NCBI GenBank assembly: GCA_022641735.1
Contig: JALCDQ010000003.1
Coordinates: 186,001 to 250,000, forward strand
Direction of reading: 5' to 3'
DNA length: 64,000 nucleotides
DNA from: Prevotella sp.
GTDB taxonomy: Bacteria; Bacteroidota; Bacteroidia; Bacteroidales; Bacteroidaceae
The translations under genes and the position numbers were made by a program. Each line of letters begins with the position of its first letter. Position 1 is the first letter of the stretch. Shown here piece after piece: positions 1 to 8,577 of this stretch. A model generated the notes under the pieces. It worked only from the letters and a program-made list of their open reading frames with translations, searched no databases and was not told where the DNA came from.

Positions 1-1
1 T

Positions 2-1300
2 GATGACCCTCTGTTCTGGATACATCTGAATGTCGATTACCCCTTCAACTTGACGGGTATCCTCTATTTCCCACGCATCAAGAACAATATCGAACTGCAA
101 AGAAATAAGATACAATTATATTGCAACCAGGTGTTTGTCACTGACCAGGTGGAAGGCATTGTGCCTGAGTTCCTTACACTGCTGCATGGCGTGATAGATT
201 CACCGGATATCCCGCTGAACGTAAGCCGCAGTTATCTGCAAAGTGACGCCAACGTGAAGAAGATTTCCACGTATATTACCAAGAAAGTGGCCGACCGCCT
301 GCAGAGCATCTTTAAGGAAAACCGCAAGGATTACGAAGAGAAGTGGGACAATCTGAAGATTTTCATCAACTACGGAATGCTCTCTCAGGAGGACTTCTAT
401 GACCGTGCAAAAGACTTTGCACTGATGAAAGACGTTGACGGAAAGTACTTTACCTTCGAGGAGTATAAGACTTTGATTAAAGATAATCAGACTGACAAAA
501 ATGGCGATATTGTTTATCTCTATGCTAACAACAAGGAAGAGCAATATACCTACATAGAGGCTGCCAAGAACAAGGGCTACAGCGTGCTGCTGCTCGATGG
601 CCAACTCGATACTCCAGTGATATCCATGCTTGAGCAAAAGTTTGAGAAGAGCCACTTCAGTCGTGTGGATGCTGACATCGTAGACAGACTCATCGTGAAA
701 GATGATGCTCCAAAAAGCGATTTGAAACAAGAAGAACGTGACAATTTGTCAGAAGTGTTCCGCTCACAATTGCCAAAAATTGCCAAGGCGGAATTTATGG
801 TCGAGGTACAGTCGTTAGGTGAAAATAGCCAGCCGCTGATGATGACACAAAGCGAATATATGCGTCGTATGAAAGATATCAGTCGTTTCCAAGAGGGCAT
901 GAGTTTCTATCAGCAAATGCCTGACACTTATTCCTTGGTACTCAATAGCGATCATCCTCTTATTAAAGAGGTATTGGACAGCACCACCAAAGCAACGGCT
1001 GAAGCCCTCAAACCGATAGAAAGCGAACTCAAAGGACAGGAAGCCCGCTTGGCTGCACTCCATCAGGAGCAGAGTAAGAAGAAGCCTGAAGAAGTGACAA
1101 AGGAAGAACATGAGGACTTGGAAAAAACAGAGAAGGCTGTCAGTGAGCAGAAAAACAAGCGCAATGAGGTGATTGCCGGTTATGCCAAAGACAACAAAGT
1201 GGTGCATCAACTAGTAGACCTTGCCTTGCTGCAAAACGGCATGTTGAAGGGTGCTGCTCTCGATGCGTTCCTCAAACGTTCTGTAGAACTGATAAAATAA
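2..1300 (+). CDS. htpG: Molecular chaperone HtpG (Hsp90), 5'-truncated by window edge
   Basis: C-terminal ~432 residues of the cytosolic Hsp90-family ATP-dependent chaperone. The frame is open from base 2 (it begins DDPLFWIHLNVDYPFNLTG), so the gene starts outside the window; an internal TTG at base 50 is not the start. Visible family features are the middle-domain stretch IPLNVSRSYLQSD, with the conserved Arg that contacts ATP gamma-phosphate in Hsp90s, and the long Lys/Glu-rich helical C-terminal dimerisation region. The N-terminal GHKL ATPase domain is not in view. The stop is followed within 40 bp by the promoter of the tRNA-Arg pair. Identification is firm; the N-terminal part cannot be judged. 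Confidence 0.95.
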   Translation, partial: DDPLFWIHLNVDYPFNLTGILYFPRIKNNIELQRNKIQLYCNQVFVTDQVEGIVPEFLTLLHGVIDSPDIPLNVSRSYLQSDANVKKISTYITKKVADRLQSIFKENRKDYEEKWDNLKIFINYGMLSQEDFYDRAKDFALMKDVDGKYFTFEEYKTLIKDNQTDKNGDIVYLYANNKEEQYTYIEAAKNKGYSVLLLDGQLDTPVISMLEQKFEKSHFSRVDADIVDRLIVKDDAPKSDLKQEERDNLSEVFRSQLPKIAKAEFMVEVQSLGENSQPLMMTQSEYMRRMKDISRFQEGMSFYQQMPDTYSLVLNSDHPLIKEVLDSTTKATAEALKPIESELKGQEARLAALHQEQSKKKPEEVTKEEHEDLEKTEKAVSEQKNKRNEVIAGYAKDNKVVHQLVDLALLQNGMLKGAALDAFLKRSVELIK

Positions 1301-1336
1301 ATGCACTAAAAATTTGGTAATTCCAAAAAAAGTGGC

Positions 1337-1344
1337 TACCTTTG
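1337..1344 (+). promoter_or_regulatory. Bacteroidetes -7 promoter element for tRNA-Arg pair
   Basis: TACCTTTG matches the Bacteroidetes consensus TAnnTTTG, with TTTG at 1313-1316 about 20 bp upstream as the -33 element. It lies 20 bp before the first tRNA-Arg. Confidence 0.75.
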
Positions 1345-1363
1345 CACACGCTAAATGAGTAAA

Positions 1364-1437
1364 GGCTCCGTAGCTCAACTGAATAGAGCATCTGACTACG
1401 GATCAGAAGGTTCCGGGTTTGAATCCCAGCGGAGTCA
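1364..1437 (+). tRNA. tRNA-Arg(ACG), copy 1
   Basis: A full cloverleaf can be drawn: acceptor GGCTCCG/CGGAGTC (one G-U pair), anticodon stem TCTGA/TCAGA and loop CTACGGA, giving anticodon ACG (reads CGU, and CGC/CGA after deamination to inosine). The T-stem CCGGG/CCCAG contains one C-A mismatch, also present in copy 2. CCA is not encoded. It is co-transcribed with an identical copy 27 bp downstream. Confidence 0.95.
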
Positions 1438-1464
1438 CTTTCTCAAGAAGCGTTACATTGGTAA

Positions 1465-1538
1465 GGCTCCGTAGCTCAACTGAATAGAGCATCTGACTAC
1501 GGATCAGAAGGTTCCGGGTTTGAATCCCAGCGGAGTCA
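1465..1538 (+). tRNA. tRNA-Arg(ACG), copy 2
   Basis: Identical in sequence to the tRNA at 1364-1437, including the T-stem C-A mismatch. A strong intrinsic terminator starts 3 bp after it, so the two copies form one two-gene transcript. Confidence 0.95.
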
Positions 1539-1540
1539 CA

Positions 1541-1577
1541 AAAGGAGAGATTTGCTAAGCAAGTCTCTCCTTTTTTA
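1541..1577 (+). terminator. Intrinsic terminator after tRNA-Arg pair
   Basis: AAAGGAGAGATTTGC and GCAAGTCTCTCCTTT form a 15-bp stem (one G-U) around a TAA loop, followed by a run of six or more T. It marks the end of the tRNA-Arg transcript. Confidence 0.9.
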
Positions 1578-1602
1578 TTATGCTAAAGACATTTCTTGAA
1601 AA

Positions 1603-1632
1603 CAAAAAAAGTTTTGACCTTCGTCAAAACTT
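1603..1632 (-). terminator. Intrinsic terminator after tRNA-Asp pair
   Basis: On the minus strand AAGTTTTGAC/GTCAAAACTT forms a 10-bp stem around a 4-nt loop, followed by seven U. It lies 6 bp beyond the last tRNA-Asp and faces the tRNA-Arg terminator. Confidence 0.88.
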
Positions 1633-1638
1633 CTCAAG

Positions 1639-1712
1639 CGGTGCGTACGAGACTCGGACTCGTGACCTCCTGCGTGACAGGCAGGCATTCTAACCAACTG
1701 AACTAACGCACC
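1639..1712 (-). tRNA. tRNA-Asp(GTC), distal copy
   Basis: On the minus strand the acceptor is GGTGCGT/ACGCACC, and the anticodon stem CCTGC/GCAGG encloses loop CTGTCAC, giving GTC. The D and T arms are normal, and CCA is not encoded. It is identical to the copy at 1740-1813 and separated from it by 27 bp. Confidence 0.95.
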
Positions 1713-1739
1713 AAAAAGCAATTTCTAACTCAATGGTTG

Positions 1740-1813
1740 CGGTGCGTACGAGACTCGGACTCGTGACCTCCTGCGTGACAGGCAGGCATTCTAACCAACT
1801 GAACTAACGCACC
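1740..1813 (-). tRNA. tRNA-Asp(GTC), promoter-proximal copy
   Basis: Same sequence as 1639-1712 with anticodon GTC. The promoter lies just upstream at 1842-1849, so both tRNA-Asp copies are one minus-strand transcript running towards the tRNA-Arg pair. Confidence 0.95.
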
Positions 1814-1841
1814 AAAATCTAGTAGTTTTCAATTGCGAGTG

Positions 1842-1849
1842 CAAAGGTA
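1842..1849 (-). promoter_or_regulatory. -7 promoter element for tRNA-Asp pair
   Basis: The minus strand reads TACCTTTG (then CACTCG), a consensus Bacteroidetes -7 element 28 bp upstream of the first tRNA-Asp. It sits in the 76-bp gap after the GNAT gene. Confidence 0.7.
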
Positions 1850-1889
1850 ACGATATTTTTTCATTTTACCAAATGTAACGTGTGTTTTT

Positions 1890-2399
1890 TTATAAAAAAG
1901 TTTGAAGGAATAAAGCATCATGATATTTTTGTCCATCATAAAGCCATTGCTTCAAGATTGCGCCTTGCTCGAAGCCTTGTTCTTGAAAAAGCTGTATGGA
2001 AGCCTTGTTTTCTGCATCAACTATCACATAAAGCTGATGCAAATGTAAAACACTTTGAGCATACTTCACCACTTCTCTCAAGGCAGCTTGACCATATCCT
2101 AATCCTCGGAATTTATTCATGATAACAATACCCAACTCTGCCCGCTGATGCTTAGGATTAAAGTTAACCATATCCATAATTCCAATCGTCTCCTCTTGCT
2201 CATTATCTATCATAAAACGCACTTGTCTATCAGCGTATATATCATTAGATGCATGAGCAACATAATCATGCAAAGCATAACGAGAATATGGTACATTTGT
2301 AGTACCAACATCCCAAAGGGCGGTATCATTTTCTATTTCATAGAGAAGATCCAAATCTTCGGGTTCCATTGCCCTTATTTTAATAATCTTGGAATTCAT
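1890..2399 (-). CDS. GNAT-family N-acetyltransferase
   Basis: A 169-residue cytoplasmic GNAT-fold acetyltransferase. It carries the acetyl-CoA pyrophosphate-binding motif A, RGLGYGQAAL, at about residues 98-107, preceded by the beta-4 strand AELGIVIM. The N-terminal IKIRAMEPEDLDLLYEIEND is typical of the RimJ/RimL-SpeG branch, and the C-terminal ASIQLFQEQGFEQGA is the usual helix-turn of that branch. The substrate cannot be predicted. The start ATG overlaps the stop of the upstream glycosyltransferase by 4 bp (ATGA), so the two are translationally coupled. It is the last gene of a six-gene minus-strand run starting at the CstA-like carrier. Confidence 0.88.
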   Translation of the reverse strand: MNSKIIKIRAMEPEDLDLLYEIENDTALWDVGTTNVPYSRYALHDYVAHASNDIYADRQVRFMIDNEQEETIGIMDMVNFNPKHQRAELGIVIMNKFRGLGYGQAALREVVKYAQSVLHLHQLYVIVDAENKASIQLFQEQGFEQGAILKQWLYDGQKYHDALFLQTFL

Positions 2400-3595
2400 G
2401 ACATAACTTCTTCTGAGGTGATAAGAATATTTGTATCTGGATTATAAGTTCCCAAGTGCACAGTATCTCTATTGCTACGAGAAAATATATCAAGAATTTT
2501 CTCATAGCTGTATTTCTTCACATCATATACCACATAGGCAGGACTGTCTTCTGAAAAAACAGCATCACGCAGAACTGGCTCCAGATGTCCATTGGGCAAA
2601 GTCTCCTCACTGCCCTCAAACACTTTGAATGTAAGGCCTTTGCTTTGTGCCAAAAGAGAAAATTGTCGTACGGCCTCGCCTATATAATAATAGACAGGGT
2701 CCATCTTTTTATTATTAGAAGGAAAGCCGAGATTCTTATGTAATTTCCCACACGACATAGAAATCAAAGCCGACATAGCTTTAATATATATAGCTAACTT
2801 TATAGGAATGCTATACAAAATGCGCATTGAGCCATAGTGTTTCCGGAAAAAGATTAGCATCGCTTCATAAAAAACATGGACATAGCGAAAGGATGATTTC
2901 TGAGTACTTTCGCCTTTATAATGGAGTATCTTACTCGGTAAATACCAGCTCTCCCACCCAGCCTTATGCAAACGATAAGAAAGGTCAATATCTTCCCCAT
3001 ACATAAAGAAATCCTCATCAAGCAATCCTATTTCATCAAGTAATTTATGGCGAATCATGAAAAAAGCCCCACTAATCACTTCTATCTTTTCGGGCTTATC
3101 CCATGAAAGATAGCTCATATAATAATGTGCAAAACGATGACTCAAAGGAAATCTTTTGCAAAGACCTATCATCTTGTAAAAAGCTACGATAGGAGTCGGC
3201 AAACCTCGCCTGCTTTCCATAGCATTAGAACCATCGTCTTTGAGCATTCTCACTCCTATTCCACCAACCTTAACATGTTCTTCTATAAACAAAAGGCACT
3301 CTTTGATTGTATGCTCTCCAACTATCGTGTCTGGGTTAAGTAATAATATATAATCTCCATGACACTGACGGATAGCAAGGTTATTGGCTCTTGCAAAACC
3401 AAGATTATGAGAAGATGATATGAAATGTATTTCTTTGAATTTAGGAGAAAGATATTCTACCGTTCCGTCATGAGAATGATTATCCACAACATAGACTTCT
3501 GAATCTATATCTCCCAGAGCTTTATGAAGGGAATCCAAACATTGCTCAAGATAATACTTTACGTTATAACTAACGATTATTACTGTCAGTTTCAC
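2396..3595 (-). CDS. Family 2 glycosyltransferase
   Basis: A GT-A fold glycosyltransferase of 399 residues if started at the GTG at 3595. An upstream ATG at 3625 would lengthen the overlap with the preceding gene from 26 to 56 bp and place an odd hydrophobic tail before the first strand. KLTVIIVSYN opens the nucleotide-binding fold, VVDNHSHDGT and LLNPDT (DxD-like) follow, and GEDIDLSYRL is the ED motif of rhamnosyl/galactofuranosyl-type GT2 enzymes. The last ~110 residues form an extra domain with no motif I recognise. There are no clear membrane helices, so it is probably cytosolic and membrane-peripheral, acting on a lipid-linked or surface glycan. Donor and acceptor are unknown. Confidence 0.88.
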   Translation of the reverse strand: MKLTVIIVSYNVKYYLEQCLDSLHKALGDIDSEVYVVDNHSHDGTVEYLSPKFKEIHFISSSHNLGFARANNLAIRQCHGDYILLLNPDTIVGEHTIKECLLFIEEHVKVGGIGVRMLKDDGSNAMESRRGLPTPIVAFYKMIGLCKRFPLSHRFAHYYMSYLSWDKPEKIEVISGAFFMIRHKLLDEIGLLDEDFFMYGEDIDLSYRLHKAGWESWYLPSKILHYKGESTQKSSFRYVHVFYEAMLIFFRKHYGSMRILYSIPIKLAIYIKAMSALISMSCGKLHKNLGFPSNNKKMDPVYYYIGEAVRQFSLLAQSKGLTFKVFEGSEETLPNGHLEPVLRDAVFSEDSPAYVVYDVKKYSYEKILDIFSRSNRDTVHLGTYNPDTNILITSEEVMS

Positions 3596-4001
3596 TAAGG
3601 CAACGGGACATAGAAGGATAGACAAAGAAAAGACTCAAAAAAAGAATGATGGCCATATATCCAAAGGCAACATTCATATAAAGATAGTAGAAAACCGTAT
3701 TTACAAACATTGGAATGGTAATCAGACCCAACCGATAAGTCCCCCATTGAAGCAACCGATGTTCTTTATTCTCAGAAATGAGATGGTTATGCACCACTTT
3801 AAATTTAAAGAGTCGTAAAGATAATGGAATAACACAAATGGTAACTACCTCTAAAATGGAAAGGATAACAAACTCGGAACTCTTCTCTGTAGCCCATAAG
3901 CCACTATCGAGAGTACCCGTTTCAAACAGAACTACCAGAATCAAAGACAAGATTACCGGTATCCAAAATTCCCACATCAATATAGATTGTATCTTTTGCA
4001 T
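3570..4001 (-). CDS. Small integral membrane protein of unknown function
   Basis: 143 residues with four hydrophobic segments, roughly residues 10-26, 45-65, 92-110 and 114-130, the first preceded by MQKIQSILMWEFW. No catalytic motif is recognised. It lies between recR (10-bp gap) and the glycosyltransferase, which begins inside its 3' end, so the three genes are almost certainly cotranscribed. Genes of this kind sit beside recR in other Bacteroidales, as I recall, but no function follows from that. Confidence 0.75.
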   Translation of the reverse strand: MQKIQSILMWEFWIPVILSLILVVLFETGTLDSGLWATEKSSEFVILSILEVVTICVIPLSLRLFKFKVVHNHLISENKEHRLLQWGTYRLGLITIPMFVNTVFYYLYMNVAFGYMAIILFLSLFFVYPSMSRCLSETDSNNR

Positions 4002-4011
4002 AAGAGAATGT

Positions 4012-4623
4012 TTATTTTGTAAATAGTGTGCGATTCAATATCGACCTTCCTAAAGTCACTTCATCCGTGTATTCCAATTCATCGCCTACAGATATTCCAC
4101 GAGCTATCACACTGAGTTGGACACCTGTATGCTCTAATTTACGTGAGATATAGAAATTCGTCGTATCACCTTCCATCGTAGAACTAAGCGCAAGAATCAC
4201 CTCATGAATGCCACCTTGTTCTACCCTTTTAACAAGTGAATCTATTTCAATATCATTAGGTCCTATCCCATCCATAGGAGAAATTATTCCTCCAAGCACA
4301 TGGTAAAGGCCATGATATTGTTGTGTATTTTCCACCGCCATCACATCTTGAACGTTCTCCACAACACATACTGTAGATGTGTCTCGATGAGAATCAGCAC
4401 ATATCGGACAGATGTCAGTATCACTGATGTTATGACAGATGCGGCAATATTTCACTTCCTTTTTCATTTTATCAATTGCCTGAGCAAAATTGCTGACATC
4501 TTCATCCGACTGTCTCAATAGATGAAGAACAAGGCGCAAGGCTGTCTTACGCCCTATTCCTGGTAATTTGGAAAACTCAGAGACTGCTTTTTCCAATAGC
4601 TGCGATGGATATTGCTGGTCCAC
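4012..4623 (-). CDS. recR: Recombination protein RecR
   Basis: A 203-residue component of the RecFOR system that helps load RecA at gapped DNA. Family features in order: N-terminal HhH-like segment [17 protein letters not shown] (residues 20-36), a C4 zinc finger (Cys60-x2-Cys63 and Cys72-x2-Cys75), then the Toprim domain starting TVCVVEN and including [12 protein letters not shown]. The length is normal for RecR. It begins 6 bp after the stop of an outer-membrane protein gene and is followed 10 bp later by a membrane-protein gene, so it is expressed as part of a longer minus-strand operon. Confidence 0.96.
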   Translation of the reverse strand: MDQQYPSQLLEKAVSEFSKLPGIGRKTALRLVLHLLRQSDEDVSNFAQAIDKMKKEVKYCRICHNISDTDICPICADSHRDTSTVCVVENVQDVMAVENTQQYHGLYHVLGGIISPMDGIGPNDIEIDSLVKRVEQGGIHEVILALSSTMEGDTTNFYISRKLEHTGVQLSVIARGISVGDELEYTDEVTLGRSILNRTLFTK

Positions 4624-4629
4624 TATGGT

Positions 4630-5121
4630 TTAATCATCAAAAAGATAAATTCCAAGACCGACCTTCAATCCTACCGTTGAATAGTCACTATTATTGAAAG
4701 AGTGGTCATAGTAAATGGCTGGTTCTATTGTTACAGAACGGTTAACGTAAAAAGCATAACCAATTTCCACACCTGGCATCACGTCATTATAGTTGTGATC
4801 AGCATGGATAAACTTTGCATTAGCTCCCAAATAAAGGCCGTTCTGAATAATATAATAACGAAGGCCAGCACCTGCTGTCAGATAATCAGGTACCCCATCA
4901 TTGCCACTATGATTAACAGAAGCCTCGCCTAACAACATCCAATTGTCTATAAACAAATATCCAGCCTTTGCCTCAACACCAATATTGAAGCCGTTCTTAC
5001 TGTTATAATACATATTAAGGCCTGTGAGAGAAGCTCCCAAATATCCTTTTCCTTCTTGAAATTGTGCACTGGCAGAAATTGTCATCAACAACAGTGCGAG
5101 AATCGTAATAATTTTCTTCAT
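4630..5121 (-). CDS. Outer-membrane beta-barrel protein (small, secreted)
   Basis: 163 residues with a clear Sec signal peptide (MKKIITILALLLMTISASA, cleavage after ASA). The rest alternates hydrophobic and polar residues in beta strands rich in Tyr, Gly and Asn, as in small OmpA/OmpW-like or porin-family barrels, and ends in the pattern VGLGIYLF. It has no OmpA peptidoglycan-binding domain. It probably sits in the outer membrane as an 8-stranded barrel, role unknown. It lies 25 bp downstream of the CstA-like carrier and 6 bp upstream of recR, so it is within the same transcription unit. Confidence 0.8.
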   Translation of the reverse strand: MKKIITILALLLMTISASAQFQEGKGYLGASLTGLNMYYNSKNGFNIGVEAKAGYLFIDNWMLLGEASVNHSGNDGVPDYLTAGAGLRYYIIQNGLYLGANAKFIHADHNYNDVMPGVEIGYAFYVNRSVTIEPAIYYDHSFNNSDYSTVGLKVGLGIYLFDD

Positions 5122-5146
5122 AAAATAATAGTTTTGTGAATAATAT

Positions 5147-6661
5147 TTATTTCATAGTTTTTCTATACCACATAAAGAACCATACACAAGAAACGAGTAA
5201 ACAGATGATACCCAATATATAAGATAATGTATGATCAAGCCCAAAGGCCTCTTTCCCTATAAAGAGATAAGTGGAGACTACACAAGTCATAAATAAAGAA
5301 GGTATCAACGTAACCCAGAAATTCTTCTTCTGTTGAACAAGATAGACTGTTATCGTCCATAGTGTGAAGACTGCCAATGTCTGATTTGACCAACCGAACC
5401 ATTGCCAAATGGTATTAAAGCCATCCGGATTCTCCATTTGCCATATCAACAGAGCTATAGCGACAGCAAACATTGGAAAGGCAATATAAAACCGCTTGCG
5501 GATAGGTTTCTGATCAAGATGCAGAGCCTCTGCAATAATAAGTCGAGCACTACGGAAAGCTGTATCACCACTCGTTATTGGAGCTGCTACAACACCAAAT
5601 ACTGCAAGGATTCCACCAAATAAACCAAGCCATCCATTACATACATTTTCCACTACATTCGGAGCAGAGAAATACTGTATCAACGATTTTCCGCCATCTG
5701 TATTCACTTGAGCAAGAAAGGCATTCACCGCATTGGCATCGACAACTTCACGCCATCCACCATAATAGAAGAAATAAGCTGAAACGGTTGCCCAGATTAA
5801 AGCGACCACGCCTTCTGTTATCATAGCGCCGTAAAAGATAGAGCGTCCCATCTTCTCACTCCCAATACAACGTGCCATCAACGGACTTTGCGTACCGTGG
5901 AAACCACTAATAGCACCGCAAGCAATCGTGATGAACAAGCATGGGAAAAGCGGACTCTTCGTAAAGAAAGTATCAGTGCCTAACAAAGAGGCAGGTGTGT
6001 TATGATTTGCTACTTTCAAATCGCTCCATAATTCTGGGATGTCCGGCATCTTGATAAAGAGAACCACCAGCAAAGCTACTGCCATAAAGAGCAAGGCAAA
6101 AGCAAAAACCGGATAGATTTTCCCAATAATTTTATCGATAGGAAGTATCGTTGCCAAGACATAATAAGTAAAGATAATGAGCACCCAAATAAGTGTCGTC
6201 CAGCAATAGTCTTTCATAATCAAGGCAGGACTATAAACGAATACCACGCCTACCATCATCAATAACAATACCGAAAACACCAACATCAGTTTACGAGCAT
6301 TCTTACCAAGGTAGATACCGACCAATTCCGGCAGATTAGCTCCTCCATGACGCACGCTCAACATACCCAAAAAGAAGTCATGAACAGCACCTGCAAAGAT
6401 GCAGCCAAACACGATCCACAAATAAGAGGACGGCCCATACCATGCTCCCATAATGGCTCCGAAGATTGGACCAGTGCCTGCAATATTCAGAAACTGAATC
6501 ATAAAGACCTTCCAGTTGGGCAGGGTTATATAATCCACGCCATCAGCCATGGAAACGGCTGGAGTCGGACGGTCGTCAGGACCAAAAACATGCTCGATAA
6601 ACTTGCCGTATAACAAATATCCGAGTATCAATGCCACTAAGGCAATAGCAAAAGATATCAT
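5147..6661 (-). CDS. CstA-family carbon starvation / pyruvate-type carrier
   Basis: A 504-residue polytopic inner-membrane protein with about a dozen helices. The N-terminal stretch with LNIAGTGPIFGAIMGAWYGP, HDFFLGMLSVRHGG and GFHGTQSPLMARC matches the CstA superfamily (peptide/pyruvate uptake under carbon limitation in enterobacteria). It is the short form, lacking the C-terminal extension of the ~700-residue E. coli CstA. The ATG at 6661 is 20 bp past the predicted transcription start. It heads the six-gene minus-strand run and is divergent from the GHL10 gene. Substrate specificity is inferred from family only. Confidence 0.88.
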   Translation of the reverse strand: MISFAIALVALILGYLLYGKFIEHVFGPDDRPTPAVSMADGVDYITLPNWKVFMIQFLNIAGTGPIFGAIMGAWYGPSSYLWIVFGCIFAGAVHDFFLGMLSVRHGGANLPELVGIYLGKNARKLMLVFSVLLLMMVGVVFVYSPALIMKDYCWTTLIWVLIIFTYYVLATILPIDKIIGKIYPVFAFALLFMAVALLVVLFIKMPDIPELWSDLKVANHNTPASLLGTDTFFTKSPLFPCLFITIACGAISGFHGTQSPLMARCIGSEKMGRSIFYGAMITEGVVALIWATVSAYFFYYGGWREVVDANAVNAFLAQVNTDGGKSLIQYFSAPNVVENVCNGWLGLFGGILAVFGVVAAPITSGDTAFRSARLIIAEALHLDQKPIRKRFYIAFPMFAVAIALLIWQMENPDGFNTIWQWFGWSNQTLAVFTLWTITVYLVQQKKNFWVTLIPSLFMTCVVSTYLFIGKEAFGLDHTLSYILGIICLLVSCVWFFMWYRKTMK

Positions 6662-6688
6662 TTAGCGAAATGTTTTATTTCTTTCTTG

Positions 6689-6696
6689 CAAAGATA
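6689..6696 (-). promoter_or_regulatory. -7 promoter element for cstA-like operon
   Basis: The minus strand reads TATCTTTG (then CAAG), matching TAnnTTTG, 28 bp before the start codon. It is back-to-back with the plus-strand promoter at 6730. Confidence 0.72.
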
Positions 6697-6729
6697 CTGC
6701 AAATAATTGGAAATACAAAAAAATATCAC

Positions 6730-6737
6730 TACCTTTG
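6730..6737 (+). promoter_or_regulatory. -7 promoter element for GHL10 gene
   Basis: TACCTTTG lies 17 bp before the ATG at 6755. Its position shows that the longer reading frame beginning at 6707 cannot be used for translation. Confidence 0.72.
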
Positions 6738-6754
6738 TGGCAAATTTTTTAAAA

Positions 6755-8419
6755 ATGAGACGATTATTACTTCTCCTTATTTATATATGGGTGGCTTTTC
6801 AAGCACCTGCACAAATTCAGAATTTCAACGCCAAGCCACCTAAATATGAGGTACGGGCAGTATGGCTGACTACTATTGGCGGGCTCGATTGGCCTCATTC
6901 TTATGCGCAAAGTGAACGTTCTGCTGAAAAGCAAAAGCAGGAATTATGCAATATCCTCGACCGTTTGCAGCAGGCTGGCATCAATCAAGTATTACTGCAA
7001 ACACGCATCCGCGCCACTACCATTTACCCCTCAGCTTATGAGCCATGGGATGGTTGTCTTAGTGGATTTCCTGGAAAGAGCCCTGGATACGATGCTTTGG
7101 CTTTTGCCATTGAGGAATGCCACAAGCGAGGAATGGAATTGCACGCATGGGTTGTCACTATGCCTGTAGGTAAATGGAATGCCATGCCTTGCAAGAAGCT
7201 GCGCAAGCGCTTTCCCGGACTTATCACCAAGATTGGCCCTGATGGGTATATGAATCCGGAGAAACCGCAAACCGCCTCCTATTTAGCCGATATTTGCGAA
7301 GAAATCGTGCGAAATTATGATGTTGATGGCATTCATCTTGACTATATCAGATACCCTGAAGAGTGGAAAATGCGTGTTTCTGAGGATAAGGGAAGAGAGA
7401 ATATTACGAATATTGTGAAGACCATTCACAATCGGATAAAGCCTCTCAAGCCTTACGTGAAATTCAGTTGTTCCCCTATTGGAAAGTTCAGCGACCTCAC
7501 TCGTTATTGGAGTCACGGATGGAATGCCTATTCCCGCGTTTGCCAAGATGCGCAAGGATGGCTTCGTGATGGCCTTATGGATGAGCTCATTCCTATGATG
7601 TATTTCCAAGGAGAGCAGTTCTTTCCTTTTGCAATAGATTGGAGTGAGAACAACTATGGCAAGATAATCGCATCGGGATTAGGCATTTATTTTATGTCGC
7701 CTGGCGAGAAAGACTGGCCTTTAGAGGTCATCACAAGGGAAATGGAGATATCCCGCCAATTTCATCTCGGACATGCTTATTTTCGTAGTAAGTTCTTTAC
7801 TGACAACGAGAAAGACATTTATGACTATGCCGCAAATCAATTTGACAACACGCTGGCCTTAGTTCCACCGATGACATGGGAATCAAATCAGAAGCCTTCA
7901 GAGCCTCAGAGCCTCAAACTGAATGAAAATCAGCTCATTTGGCAACCAGCCTCCAGTGCTGACAAAGATATATTATATAATGTGTATTCCAGCCGTAGCT
8001 ATCCTGTTGACATATCGGATAGCCGCAATCTCATAGCCGTCAAACTGCGGAAAAACGACATCTCCCTACCTATGGAAGAAGAGCCGAGATACTATGCCGT
8101 AACGGCCATCAACCGTTATGGCATTGAAAGCGACGCCTTACAACAAACAGCACCTTCCCCATCAGTATCCGGCATGAATCTGAAAATGCTCAGTTGCGAT
8201 GGTTATCGATTGAAGTTGCCTTCACGAGACCCTCAATCTGATGCCGACATTCTCGTCATTGAAGACCTAAAAGGCAAGCAAGTAGCCTTGCTGCCATGGA
8301 AAGATAAGACATTGGATATCAGTCATATAGAAGATGGAATATATCAACTCCGAAGTCTTAACAGTCGCGGGATTGTCCATCGGCTTGGCTTTTTCAAAAT
8401 CAAGAGAGGTTCTTTGTAA
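6755..8419 (+). CDS. GHL10/DUF187 family glycoside hydrolase (YngK-like), secreted
   Basis: A 554-residue exported protein. The start at ATG 6755 follows the promoter and gives a signal peptide (MRRLLLLLIYIWVAFQAPAQ). The catalytic TIM-barrel of the GHL10/DUF187 family spans about residues 30-370: VRAVWLTTIGGLDWP, INQVLLQTRIRATTIYPS, CHKRGMELHAWVV, DVDGIHLDYIRYP (candidate acid/base region) and DELIPMMYFQ. A fibronectin-III-like region follows (~390-460). The last ~75 residues (DGYRLKLPS...IEDGIYQLRS...GFFKI) resemble a type A T9SS sorting domain, which would put the enzyme on the cell surface (inference). A paralogue lies at 44518-46023. The substrate is unknown, probably peptidoglycan-derived or another polysaccharide. 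Confidence 0.87.
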   Translation: MRRLLLLLIYIWVAFQAPAQIQNFNAKPPKYEVRAVWLTTIGGLDWPHSYAQSERSAEKQKQELCNILDRLQQAGINQVLLQTRIRATTIYPSAYEPWDGCLSGFPGKSPGYDALAFAIEECHKRGMELHAWVVTMPVGKWNAMPCKKLRKRFPGLITKIGPDGYMNPEKPQTASYLADICEEIVRNYDVDGIHLDYIRYPEEWKMRVSEDKGRENITNIVKTIHNRIKPLKPYVKFSCSPIGKFSDLTRYWSHGWNAYSRVCQDAQGWLRDGLMDELIPMMYFQGEQFFPFAIDWSENNYGKIIASGLGIYFMSPGEKDWPLEVITREMEISRQFHLGHAYFRSKFFTDNEKDIYDYAANQFDNTLALVPPMTWESNQKPSEPQSLKLNENQLIWQPASSADKDILYNVYSSRSYPVDISDSRNLIAVKLRKNDISLPMEEEPRYYAVTAINRYGIESDALQQTAPSPSVSGMNLKMLSCDGYRLKLPSRDPQSDADILVIEDLKGKQVALLPWKDKTLDISHIEDGIYQLRSLNSRGIVHRLGFFKIKRGSL

Positions 8420-8421
8420 AG

Positions 8422-8509
8422 ATAAACAACCATTAAAAGGGACGTAAAAAGCCATTAATTGGGGAGCAAAAGGTCATTATCAATGTGGCAAAAGACCACT
8501 TTCTACAAA
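8422..8509 (+). repeat. 22-bp x 4 intergenic array, copy A
   Basis: Four contiguous 22-nt units at 8422, 8444, 8466 and 8488, starting 2 nt after the GHL10 stop codon. Unit openings are ATAAACAACCATT, GTAAAAAGCCATT, GCAAAAGGTCATT and GCAAAAGACCACT. This is the most diverged member of the family also found at 17260, 25535, 33888, 36395, 46310 and 56905. Confidence 0.8.
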
Positions 8510-8548
8510 TTAAAATGATTTTTTCTTTTCTATTAATAAATTATTGAG

Positions 8549-8556
8549 TACCTTTG
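8549..8556 (+). promoter_or_regulatory. -7 promoter element for AspT/YidE-type transporter
   Basis: TACCTTTG is followed by CATC, 21 bp before the ATG at 8578, within an AT-rich stretch. Confidence 0.72.
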
Positions 8557-8577
8557 CATCACAAATATTAATATGTT

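Noticed and set aside
50..1300. Start of htpG at base 50
   Set aside because: The frame is open to the window edge and the sequence before base 50 matches Hsp90; the TTG is internal.
3596..3625. Upstream ATG of the GT2 gene
   Set aside because: It deepens the overlap with the preceding gene and adds residues before the first strand of the fold; GTG at 3595 fits better.
6707..6754. Longer N-terminus for the first GHL10 protein
   Set aside because: It would be translated from sequence on and upstream of the promoter element, and it would bury the signal peptide.
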